Positions 1 to 6,217 of a DNA stretch of 6,359 nt are shown here, piece after piece (within the stretch, counting starts at the first letter, position 1; each line of letters opens with the position of its first letter). The notes below the pieces were generated by a model. The model worked only from the letters and a program-made list of their open reading frames with translations. It ran no database searches and had not been told where the DNA came from. This DNA comes from Atopobium sp. (GTDB taxonomy: Bacteria > Actinomycetota > Coriobacteriia > Coriobacteriales > Atopobiaceae): the NCBI GenBank assembly GCA_015259045.1, contig JABZHD010000068.1, forward strand, positions 1 through 6,359, in the 5' to 3' direction. The position numbers were made by a program, and so were the translations under genes.

Positions 1-178
1 GAGCAGCATCAATCTGAGCCTGGGTAACACCAAAAGCAGGACGGGTATTAATCAGAGATGCAGTAACGGCAGCGGCAGCAATGCCCATGCCGGCAAAAAT
101 CTTAAGAGCATCACGACGGTTGAAAAGAGCAGCGCTCTGCTCCTCAATGGTGGTGCTTTGCTGTTTCTTTAAACTCAT
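1..178 (-). CDS. N-terminus of exported protein with Tat-like signal (partial)
   Basis: The frame is open from an ATG at 178 to the left edge, giving 59 codons of a longer protein. The start is supported by AGGAG six bases upstream and a good promoter further up. Residues 20-28 read NRRDALKIF, a twin-arginine-like motif, followed by a hydrophobic Ala-rich core (29-43) and a plausible signal peptidase I site after AFG (48-50). The mature part opens VTQAQIDAA, the kind of Ala/Gln-rich coiled-coil start seen in secreted cell-wall hydrolases of the NlpC/P60, CHAP or PcsB-like type in Coriobacteriia. That function is only an inference, because no catalytic domain lies in the window. The motif lacks the usual Phe/Leu two residues after the arginines (D-A-L-K instead), so Sec export is also possible. 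Export is fairly certain; the identity is unknown. Confidence 0.72.
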   Translation of the reverse strand, partial: MSLKKQQSTTIEEQSAALFNRRDALKIFAGMGIAAAAVTASLINTRPAFGVTQAQIDAA

Positions 179-226
179 AAGGGTCTCCTAGAACGTTTAG
201 TAGTACGGTGTGACCTTTGAGAGACT

Positions 227-256
227 ATTCTACCCGAGATACACGATGATATTCAA
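227..256 (-). promoter_or_regulatory. Sigma70-type promoter of the exported-protein gene
   Basis: On the minus strand, TTGAAT (251-256) and TAGAAT (227-232) are separated by 18 bases. They match the -35 and -10 consensus at four and five of six positions. Transcription would begin near 220, leaving a leader of about 40 bases that contains the AGGAG ribosome site at about 185-189. The promoter lies downstream of the hairpin at 274-303, so the gene seems to be an independent unit. Confidence 0.6.
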
Positions 257-273
257 AAAGATACGTAATTTAC

Positions 274-303
274 AAACTCCCCGAAACAAATTTCGGGGAG
301 TTT
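274..303 (-). terminator. Rho-independent terminator after the NA37 gene
   Basis: A perfect 13-bp inverted repeat (arms 274-286 and 291-303) with a CAAA loop has a GC-rich core CTCCCCG/CGGGGAG. It lies 31 bases past the stop codon of the minus-strand nucleoid-protein gene. On the minus strand the stem ends in TTT followed by GTAAATT, a short but acceptable U-rich tail. On the plus strand the tail is TTTT, so it could stop both directions. Confidence 0.85.
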
Positions 304-334
304 TAGCTCTAAATTGTGAGGTCAGAGATAGGAT

Positions 335-1396
335 TTAGCGGTTTTCAATATGTGCAACATTTTTTATTGAAATGGTAATCCTGCCATCAGACTCGTGAGA
401 AAATTCTAGGTAACCTGGATGTTCTGTTAAGTTTGAAGGGAATGAAATCTCAATTCCCGTATCGGTGCGGATTTTATGATTCTTTGCAATTCTGTTAGCA
501 ACACCGCGTTTAACAGGAACTTCTTCGGGGAGCTCTCTGCTTGCCACCTGAGCCTCGTACTTTTCCTGAATCTCAGGACGCTCCTCAAAGATACGCTTAC
601 CGACCTTAATAGGGTCTACTACCTCTTCTATCTCTGCTGCTTCTGCAACGGCGGCCTTAGCACGAGACACCTCAACAGCAGGCTCAAGTCCATACTCTTC
701 AGCCAGGTCTTGAACAATAACGGTTACCTCACCAATAACCTCATGACTAGACGCCTCTGATGTGCACTCAAGGAAAAGCTCGGGGATGATGAACTTTCCC
801 TCTCCTGCTACAGAGCGATCATGGTCGTGGAAGTCAATAGCCCCTGTATCCAGGTCAATAACTGCATACGAATCAACTTTTTGCGTAGGAGAAGGCAGCG
901 TTGCATCTTGGCGCAAAATTTCATTTGCAGAACCGTTCACATCGTGGATAAAGGCCTGCTTACGTGGGAGAAGCACAATGGCAAAAAGACGTCTTCCCTC
1001 ACCCTCAAATGCCTCAGCCTGAGCGTCCTCATCATCTGCAGCAGCACTGGCAAGCGCCTGACCTGCGTCAGTATCAATGTAGTCTGCTACAAGAAGATCG
1101 CACTGCTCAACATCATCTGCACGACGAAGCTCTTCCCAGAACCACTGAGCAATCTGGTGAGAAAACTCTACAAACTCAACGTCTCCGTGGGCATACTCCT
1201 GAAGACCTCCCGCAAAATTGCTGGTAGGAGCAAACTCTCCGTGTCTAGACTCTGGGTTTGCCGTAATCTTGCGCAGTCTACGCTGCACGTATGACTTTGT
1301 CTGACGGTCCTCTAAATCCAAGGTAGATTGAGAGAAGTATCTAGTTCCCGTCTCAAAATCAAAGACGTGAAGAATTGCCTTAGTAACTCTAAGCAT
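335..1396 (-). CDS. Nucleoid-associated protein, NA37/YejK (NdpA) family
   Basis: This 353-residue protein resembles the NA37 family (E. coli YejK/NdpA is about 335 residues), whose members associate with the bacterial chromosome; their molecular role is poorly defined. Family-like features are the N-terminal region containing ILHVFD (8-13), the central LLVADYID-type strand (101-108), the IVLLPRKQAFIHD-type strand (140-152), and a C-terminal segment KNHKIRTDTGIEISFP (305-320) followed by ESDGRITISIKNVAHIENR (335-353). Residues 112-135 form an Ala/Asp/Glu-rich stretch that is probably a flexible loop, and 237-263 is another Glu/Ala-rich region. No signal peptide or membrane segment is visible, so it is cytoplasmic. 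The ATG at 1396 has GAGG six bases upstream. It lies 42 bases after the EIIA gene with no terminator or clear promoter between, so the two are probably co-transcribed. The family call is confident; the cellular role here is not known. Confidence 0.85.
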   Translation of the reverse strand: MLRVTKAILHVFDFETGTRYFSQSTLDLEDRQTKSYVQRRLRKITANPESRHGEFAPTSNFAGGLQEYAHGDVEFVEFSHQIAQWFWEELRRADDVEQCDLLVADYIDTDAGQALASAAADDEDAQAEAFEGEGRRLFAIVLLPRKQAFIHDVNGSANEILRQDATLPSPTQKVDSYAVIDLDTGAIDFHDHDRSVAGEGKFIIPELFLECTSEASSHEVIGEVTVIVQDLAEEYGLEPAVEVSRAKAAVAEAAEIEEVVDPIKVGKRIFEERPEIQEKYEAQVASRELPEEVPVKRGVANRIAKNHKIRTDTGIEISFPSNLTEHPGYLEFSHESDGRITISIKNVAHIENR

Positions 1397-1438
1397 GTAA
1401 AACCTCGTTTATTGCAGATGTTTAGCTGGCGAAAAACC

Positions 1439-2002
1439 CTAGTGCTTGACGCACATCAGAGGATCGCCAATCTTAACCAGTGGACGACCACCAATCAGCG
1501 TTCCAGACTCACCAATGAGGTCAATGCGCTCATACTGGTCTGCATTAACAACGGTAACAACTACAACGTTCTCATATCCTGCTTCTTCAATAGCAGCAGC
1601 ATCAAATGAAATCAGTGGAGTACCGGCCTTGACCTCATCGTTAGCGTGAACGTAACGGGTAAAACCCTTACCATTCATCTCGATGGTACCAACACCAATG
1701 TGAATCAAAATCTCAATACCAGTGTCTGTGGTAAGGCCAATTGAGTGATTGGTTACGTTAGTTGCGGTAACGCGAGCATTGCAAGGAGCATAAACGCAAT
1801 CAAGGCCAACAGGCAAAATGCCATAACCCTGACCAAAGAGACCGCTTGAGATTACCTCATCGTGAACCTCTTGTACGCTTACCAGAACACCAGAAACTGG
1901 TGCATAGATAGTGTCTTCCCTAGTAGCAAATGTAGCCTTCTGAGGCTGCTCTGCTCCGTTAGAAGGAACAAACACATTTTTAACCTTTGACCAAAGACCC
2001 AT
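1439..2002 (-). CDS. PTS glucose-family EIIA component (stand-alone)
   Basis: This 187-residue cytoplasmic phosphocarrier belongs to the glucose-type EIIA family (E. coli Crr is 169 residues). It accepts phosphate from HPr and passes it to an EIIB domain. Two active-site histidines are visible by comparison with Crr: His86 in TNHSIGL corresponds to Crr His75, and His101 in ILIHIGVGTIEMNGKGF corresponds to the phosphorylated His90. The APVSG motif (34-38) and the C-terminal GTLIGGRPLVKI segment (167-178) complete the beta-sandwich domain. Residues 1-25 are a short variable lead. The start is set by AAGGAGG four bases upstream of the ATG. No EIIB or EIIC domain is fused or encoded in the window, so it must serve a permease encoded elsewhere or have a regulatory role. 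The downstream neighbour is the NA37-type gene, probably in the same transcript. Confidence 0.93.
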   Translation of the reverse strand: MGLWSKVKNVFVPSNGAEQPQKATFATREDTIYAPVSGVLVSVQEVHDEVISSGLFGQGYGILPVGLDCVYAPCNARVTATNVTNHSIGLTTDTGIEILIHIGVGTIEMNGKGFTRYVHANDEVKAGTPLISFDAAAIEEAGYENVVVVTVVNADQYERIDLIGESGTLIGGRPLVKIGDPLMCVKH

Positions 2003-2137
2003 GATGCCTCCTTGAGTATGTGCTCTACACAGATACCATCTGACATAACGTTTCTATTTTACCTAAGCGAGAAGGACGAATGCCCCACAGAGGAACATCC
2101 GTCCTTCTTTCACGAATTTACAACACGGCGACGCAAC
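2003..2137. other. Intergenic region between permease and EIIA genes
   Basis: This 135-base gap holds the imperfect hairpin at 2070-2108 and the EIIA ribosome site AAGGAGG (about 2007-2013). I looked for an EIIA promoter on the minus strand. TAAAAT (2056-2061) is a possible -10, but nothing like TTGACA lies 16-18 bases upstream. The EIIA gene therefore either uses a weak or activated promoter or is partly read through from the transporter operon. Confidence 0.4.
2070..2108 (-). terminator. Imperfect hairpin, possible terminator of transporter operon
   Basis: Arms AGAAGGACG (2070-2078) and CGTCCTTCT (2100-2108) pair perfectly over 9 bp. After a single mismatch, ATG/CAT (2080-2082 with 2096-2098) adds 3 bp around a 13-base loop. 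It starts about 30 bases past the permease stop codon, where a terminator is expected. The minus-strand tail (CGCTTAGG) has no U run, so termination may be inefficient or factor-dependent. Confidence 0.5.
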
Positions 2138-4243
2138 TTACTGCATTCTCTTGGCACCTCTAAAGATGATCGAACGTGCAGCAAAAAAGGTAACCAGGAA
2201 GTATCCGCCATACAAAGCAGCTACTACTGCAACCACTCCACCAATGCTGCTAGCTACATCAAAGTTGCCAATCGACTTAATGACAGAAACCATAATGGAC
2301 ATCGCACAAGTAGCGTGCGCAGCTGCCATAAGCAGTGGGAACAGGAAGTACACACCAATCTGAACAAAGAGTGCGCGACTTGCAAGGCCCTTCTCGGCAC
2401 CAAGTTCTGCAAGAACTTGATACGCACGAGCGTTGTCCGATGCCTCGGAGAGCTGCTGAAGTGCCAGAATAGCGGCGCACGCAATGAAGAGTACCAGGCC
2501 AATGTACAGCGCCAGATACGTCACAATACCAGAGAATCCAGCAGGCGATTGAATGTACTCGGAAGCGGTGACCACAAGCATTAAAGAATAAGGATCGGAA
2601 TCGCTACCAGTTACGGCGCCATCACCAAAGTACTGCTTAATTTGACCCTGGAACTGCGTTTCAGAAGCATCGCCTGGGGTTTGATAGTTGCCTAAGATAT
2701 ATGAGTTGGTCAAAACAACGCTTGAAGGGAAGCTTTGATCAGCAACAACCACAATTCCAAATGCTGGCATAAGTGCAGGTCCACCTTGTGTTTGGGCAAT
2801 ATCAAGCGTTCCACCAACAGCATGAAGTTTGTGACCCTCAATGGTGAGTTCAGGATTATGAGCAAGAGAATCCTGCCAGTATTTTGTGAGATTAGTATCA
2901 AGCGTCCAAACCATATAACCGTCAGTACCAAAGTCAACAGGCTCAAGACCAGACGCAACACGCAGCTTGTTGTACTGAGAGGCTCGCATCAGAGTCACAT
3001 TGGTCTGCGCAGGATCATTCTGACCGCTATAGCCAGTAAAGTAATCACTAAAGCGCTTGCCTGTTACAGCATCAATAGAGCTATACGTAAAACTTGGTGT
3101 TGTTGGATCATCTTGAGCATAGTACGTATCTACCTGGAAGGCGTTTTTAATAGTTTTATTCCACTCTGGATCTAGCTTCTGCACTACAGAAAGGTAGTCA
3201 TACGAATCTGCTGGACCAGGGGTATAACTGCGCTCTGAGCCTGGATTAATTTGCACAGAAACATCGTACGCTTTGATTTTAGAAAAGCTGGAGTTCATAG
3301 AGTCAACAAGCGAGAAACCCGTACCAAGTCCACAGACTGCCACAAAGAGCATGGCGCAGACTAAAGAGATGGAAACCCAAGCAGTATTAACGCGGGCATT
3401 AAACTGACGCAGGACAAATGAGTGAAGACCCTTGTAGTAGAAGCCCTTCTGCATCTGCATAAATCTGAGCAAGAAACCAGAGATTGAGAAGAAAAAGAGT
3501 GCTGTGCCCACAGATACCAAAGCCGTGGCCATGGCAAACTCTTCATCTATCTGTTTAAAACCATTGTGCTGAAGCAAGATATAGGAATAAGCAATGATTC
3601 CAAGAGAGGCCAAGAAGAGCAGTACTGAGACGGTAAGGTTTCTTACCTTGACGGTCTGAGTTACTTTGTCTGCGTTAAGAAGGTCAATAAGCTTATAGCG
3701 GGACACCGTGGTAACGTTAAAAATAAGCGCAACCACAAACATAACCACAAAGTAAATAACCGTTTGAATTAGCGCAGTTTGCGAGAACACAAACTTAAAT
3801 GAATCAAGAGTTGTGTTAAACATGTGGGCTGTTGCAAACATCATAAATTGAGAGATAAAAATACCTGCAACAAGGCCAACTACCAGGGCGAGAAAACCAA
3901 CAAGCAGTGTCTCAATACTCATAATCTTAGAGACGTTTCTCTTGGTCATACCCAGTATCTGGTACATACCAAATTCTTTTTTTCTACGGCGAATCAGAAA
4001 TTGATTAGCGTAGACAACAAGAAATCCCATAATAACGGCAAGAAAAACGCTTACTCCTGAGATGGTATTACTTAAGAGCTGAACAATGCGTCTCTGGTCT
4101 TCAGAAAGATCCAGCACCATGGATTGCTGAGTAATTGAATTGAAGGAATAAAACAGTGCAACGCCTACTGCCAATGTCAGAAAGTAAATGCTGAAATCGC
4201 GCAGTGATTTCTTGACGTTACCAAGCGCGATTTTACTGTACAT
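2138..4243 (-). CDS. BceB-like ABC transporter permease (FtsX domains)
   Basis: This 701-residue permease is of the peptide-antibiotic resistance/export type. I see ten likely membrane helices: about 17-35, 61-80, 110-136, 157-181, 204-225, 239-262, 289-312, then 572-596, 626-648 and 665-690. A large outside domain (about 313-571) between helices 7 and 8 is the hallmark of BceB-type permeases, where it binds the substrate or a sensor kinase. The segment RRRKKEFGMYQILGM (85-99) after helix 2 is the typical FtsX-domain cytoplasmic motif. A longer frame starts at 4318, but I chose the ATG at 4243: AGAGGG lies five bases upstream, the product then begins MYSKIALGNVKKS as family members do, and overlap with the ATPase gene shrinks to 11 bases. 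That arrangement suggests translational coupling. The substrate is unknown; bacitracin- or lantibiotic-like molecules are a family-based guess. Confidence 0.9.
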   Translation of the reverse strand: MYSKIALGNVKKSLRDFSIYFLTLAVGVALFYSFNSITQQSMVLDLSEDQRRIVQLLSNTISGVSVFLAVIMGFLVVYANQFLIRRRKKEFGMYQILGMTKRNVSKIMSIETLLVGFLALVVGLVAGIFISQFMMFATAHMFNTTLDSFKFVFSQTALIQTVIYFVVMFVVALIFNVTTVSRYKLIDLLNADKVTQTVKVRNLTVSVLLFLASLGIIAYSYILLQHNGFKQIDEEFAMATALVSVGTALFFFSISGFLLRFMQMQKGFYYKGLHSFVLRQFNARVNTAWVSISLVCAMLFVAVCGLGTGFSLVDSMNSSFSKIKAYDVSVQINPGSERSYTPGPADSYDYLSVVQKLDPEWNKTIKNAFQVDTYYAQDDPTTPSFTYSSIDAVTGKRFSDYFTGYSGQNDPAQTNVTLMRASQYNKLRVASGLEPVDFGTDGYMVWTLDTNLTKYWQDSLAHNPELTIEGHKLHAVGGTLDIAQTQGGPALMPAFGIVVVADQSFPSSVVLTNSYILGNYQTPGDASETQFQGQIKQYFGDGAVTGSDSDPYSLMLVVTASEYIQSPAGFSGIVTYLALYIGLVLFIACAAILALQQLSEASDNARAYQVLAELGAEKGLASRALFVQIGVYFLFPLLMAAAHATCAMSIMVSVIKSIGNFDVASSIGGVVAVVAALYGGYFLVTFFAARSIIFRGAKRMQ

Positions 4244-5063
4244 CAGCACCCTCTCCTCCCAGGAATGAAACAACGTCCATGATCTGATCAAAGAACTGCT
4301 TACGGGGTTTCTCGCCACGAACTATCTCGTTAAAGATGCGACCATCTTTAATGAAAATAACGCGATGAGCGTAAGAAGCTGCATATGAATCGTGAGTGAC
4401 CATGGCAATAGTTGCGCCATTACGGTTGAGGTTCTCAAGGCTTTCAAGAAGCGTGCGAGCATTCTTTGAGTCAAGCGCTCCAGTTGGCTCGTCTGCTAGG
4501 ACCAACGAAGGATTGGTAACAATTGCTCGAGCTGCGGCAACGCGCTGACGCTGGCCACCAGACATCTCGTAAGGGAACTTGTCCAGCACCTCAGTAATCT
4601 GGAGCAGCTTGGCAACGTTTTCTACGCGCTCCAAAACTTCCTGAGCGCGAACATGACCAATGGTTAGTGAGAGTGCGATATTTTCGCGAGCAGTAAGGCT
4701 ATCAAGCAAGTTGGCATCCTGGAAAATAAAGCCCAAGCGGTCACGCCTAAAGGCAGAAAGCTCTGCGCCGCGCAGTCTGGAAAGTTCTTGGTCATCAATA
4801 AAGATGTGGCCCGCAGATGTCTGATCAATGGTAGAGATGCAGTTCAAAAGTGTAGTTTTGCCAGAACCGGAAGGACCCATGATAGCGATAAACTCACCGC
4901 GAGCTACAGAAAGATTAATGCCGTCCAGCGCCTTAGTGATATTTCCACGAGTTCCATAGTACTTCTCGAGATTTTGGCAAACCAAAACGGTGTGAGGCTT
5001 AAGTGCTGAAGATTGTCCAGCCACAACAGTTGGCTGAGTTGGAGTTACTTGAGTAGCTGCCAT
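4233..5063 (-). CDS. BceA-like ABC transporter ATP-binding protein
   Basis: This 276-residue cytoplasmic ATPase pairs with the permease encoded just downstream. All ABC motifs are intact: Walker A GPSGSGKT (63-70), Q-loop Q115 in FIFQDANLL, signature MSGGQ (167-171), Walker B LVLADEP (187-193) with catalytic Glu192, D-loop GALD (195-198) and switch His224 in VTHD. The subfamily is MacB/LolD/BceA. The C-terminal tail FFDQIMDVVSFLGGE (257-271) is characteristic of BceA-type proteins. An N-terminal extension of about 25 residues precedes the domain. The frame also has an ATG at 5078, but no purine-rich site precedes it. The ATG at 5063 has AAAGGA six bases upstream, so I use that. Substrate specificity cannot be read from the ATPase. 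Confidence 0.94.
   Translation of the reverse strand: MAATQVTPTQPTVVAGQSSALKPHTVLVCQNLEKYYGTRGNITKALDGINLSVARGEFIAIMGPSGSGKTTLLNCISTIDQTSAGHIFIDDQELSRLRGAELSAFRRDRLGFIFQDANLLDSLTARENIALSLTIGHVRAQEVLERVENVAKLLQITEVLDKFPYEMSGGQRQRVAAARAIVTNPSLVLADEPTGALDSKNARTLLESLENLNRNGATIAMVTHDSYAASYAHRVIFIKDGRIFNEIVRGEKPRKQFFDQIMDVVSFLGGEGADVQ
4249..4259 (-). promoter_or_regulatory. Ribosome site deciding the permease start
   Basis: On the minus strand the purine run GGAGGAGAGGG ends five bases before the ATG at 4243. It lies inside the last codons of the ATPase gene. No comparable site is recognised for the upstream in-frame ATG at 4318, which lies deeper inside the ATPase gene. This fixes the start at 4243 and indicates coupled translation of the two transporter subunits. 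Confidence 0.75.
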
Positions 5064-5069
5064 GTTGCG

Positions 5070-5075
5070 TCCTTT
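5070..5075 (-). promoter_or_regulatory. Ribosome site deciding the ATPase start
   Basis: AAAGGA on the minus strand lies six bases before the ATG at 5063. The alternative ATG at 5078 overlaps this region and is itself preceded by pyrimidine-rich sequence (CGCCTCCA), so initiation at 5063 is favoured. Confidence 0.65.
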
Positions 5076-5100
5076 CATTGGAGGCGAGTAAATCTTGAGA

Positions 5101-5106
5101 TATATA
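5101..5106 (-). promoter_or_regulatory. Candidate -10 of transporter operon promoter
   Basis: TATATA on the minus strand lies about 38 bases upstream of the ATPase start. At 17-base spacing the -35 position (5124-5129) reads CAACGT, a poor match to TTGACA. A good -10 with a poor -35 fits a promoter that needs an activator, and the direct repeat at 5140-5157 would be centred about 54 bases upstream of the expected transcript start. Confidence 0.4.
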
Positions 5107-5139
5107 CTCCGTCACTACCGTTTACGTTGCCATCGATTG

Positions 5140-5157
5140 ACCTTACAGAAACCTTAC
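5140..5157. promoter_or_regulatory. 11-bp-period direct repeat, putative response-regulator site
   Basis: ACCTTAC occurs at 5140-5146 and again at 5151-5157, exactly 11 bases apart (one helical turn), separated by AGAA. On the minus strand this reads GTAAGG-N5-GTAAGG. Tandem half-sites on one helix face are typical of OmpR/PhoB-type response regulators, the class that controls BceAB-type transporters. The repeat lies in the divergent region between the transporter and the acetyltransferase gene and could act on either. Assignment is by pattern and position only. Confidence 0.45.
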
Positions 5158-5168
5158 GCTTTTCTCAC

Positions 5169-5182
5169 TTTGATGTGTCAAA
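5169..5182. promoter_or_regulatory. Short inverted repeat upstream of acetyltransferase gene
   Basis: TTTGA-TGTG-TCAAA is a perfect 5-bp inverted repeat. It overlaps the weak extended -10 candidate TGTCAAAAT (5176-5184) of the plus-strand gene. It could be a repressor operator, but the arms are short and AT-rich and a chance match is quite possible. No convincing -35 for the plus-strand gene was found. Confidence 0.2.
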
Positions 5183-5215
5183 ATATCACTATCAAGCATA
5201 CGGGAGGGGCATGCT

Positions 5216-6217
5216 ATGCAGTTAGTAATTAAAAGATTTGGGCAGCTTACCGCTAAAGAGTTGTATCAAATTCTTTCTCTAAGAGCAGAAACGTTTATTG
5301 TTGACCAGCAGATTATGTACAACGATCTTGATAACGTTGATCAAGTTTCTACCCATGTCTTTTATCAGGATACTGACTCGGTAGCTGCATATTTGCGCAT
5401 CATTGATGCAGGACAGTCATACAACTCCCCTCTTATTGGTCGTGTATGTGTTAGCAACAAAGGCGCTGGTATTGGTTCAAAACTACTGCACGATACCCTT
5501 GATTACCTGGCAAAAGAAAGTAGTGCTTCCAAGGTGTTAGTTGAGTCGCAACTCAAAGCTCAGTCTTTCTACGAGCGCGCTGGGTTTACGCAGGAATCTT
5601 CTAAGGTGCTTGATCACTTTGGCGTCCTCCACCATGTGCTCTCCTTTGATCTTGATGCATATCGTCAGACGAGAAACACAATCAGCATTGATGACATTCA
5701 CGTTTCAATCAGACCGCTTGAAACAGCCGATTTGCGCACACTGCAGAAGCTTAGCGTTGAGACATTTGTAGACACTTTTATTGACTCAAATACAGCAGAT
5801 GATTTAGCAAGTTGCATTGACTCGCTCTACAACACAGAAAAGCTTACCCGTGAGCTTGCTGCTAAACACTCATATTTCTATTTTGTTGAGGTAGAAGGTC
5901 AAGTAGCTGGTTACCTGAAGCTCAATACGCGTTATGAGCAAACCGAGGGTCAGCGCGATGACTCGCTTGAAATTGAACGCCTGTATATCCTTCCGCGTTA
6001 CAAAGGCCTACACCTTGGATCAAAGCTCATGAAATTTGCCCTTGATTTAGCAAAAGAGAAGGGTAAGAAGCGCGTGTGGCTGGGTGTTTGGGAACACAAT
6101 GAGCCTGCTAAGGCATTTTATTCACATTGGGGATTCAAGCGTTTTAGTCAGCATACCTTCCCAGTAGGAAGCGATCCTCAAACGGATGAATTGTGGGAGC
6201 TTCTAATTGAGAACTAA
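5216..6217 (+). CDS. Double GNAT acetyltransferase (ElaA-like + PaiA-like fusion)
   Basis: This 333-residue cytoplasmic protein contains two acetyl-CoA-dependent N-acetyltransferase domains. Residues 1-150 resemble ElaA: LRAETFIVDQQIMYNDLDNVD (22-42), VAAYLRI (56-62) and IGRVCVS (74-80), followed by the acetyl-CoA loop (81-87) and SFYERAGF (117-124). Residues 163-333 resemble B. subtilis PaiA, a polyamine (spermidine/spermine) acetyltransferase: LSVETFVDTF (179-188), SLEIERLYI (250-258), VWLGVWEHNEPAKAFY (287-302), WGF (305-307) and a C-terminal QTDELW (322-327). Both loops depart from the R/Q-x-x-G-x-G/A consensus: Lys82 replaces R/Q in the first, and KGLHLG (263-268) has His for Gly in the second. 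GGGAGGGG six bases upstream sets the start; an ATG at 5211 is out of frame and closes after four codons. The gene diverges from the transporter operon. The substrates are not known, and polyamine acetylation is a family-based guess for the second half only. Confidence 0.88.
   Translation: MQLVIKRFGQLTAKELYQILSLRAETFIVDQQIMYNDLDNVDQVSTHVFYQDTDSVAAYLRIIDAGQSYNSPLIGRVCVSNKGAGIGSKLLHDTLDYLAKESSASKVLVESQLKAQSFYERAGFTQESSKVLDHFGVLHHVLSFDLDAYRQTRNTISIDDIHVSIRPLETADLRTLQKLSVETFVDTFIDSNTADDLASCIDSLYNTEKLTRELAAKHSYFYFVEVEGQVAGYLKLNTRYEQTEGQRDDSLEIERLYILPRYKGLHLGSKLMKFALDLAKEKGKKRVWLGVWEHNEPAKAFYSHWGFKRFSQHTFPVGSDPQTDELWELLIEN

Noticed and set aside
821..1294. 157-codon plus-strand frame opposite the NA37 gene
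   Set aside because: It is antisense to a well-supported family protein, has no recognisable domain, and its residue make-up is that of an antisense shadow.
2012..2584. 190-codon plus-strand frame opposite the permease end and intergenic region
   Set aside because: The translation is rich in Ser, Arg, His and Cys without domain character, and it is antisense to the permease.
4244..4318. 25-residue N-terminal extension of the permease frame
   Set aside because: It lies wholly inside the ATPase gene, has no recognised ribosome site, and does not look like the N-terminus of BceB-type permeases.
5064..5078. Five-residue N-terminal extension of the ATPase (MKGRN)
   Set aside because: No Shine-Dalgarno-like sequence precedes the ATG at 5078, whereas AAAGGA precedes the ATG at 5063 at good spacing.
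5211..5225. Four-codon upstream frame MLCS overlapping the acetyltransferase start
   Set aside because: Its ATG is one base from the ribosome site, too close for efficient initiation, so it is probably incidental.
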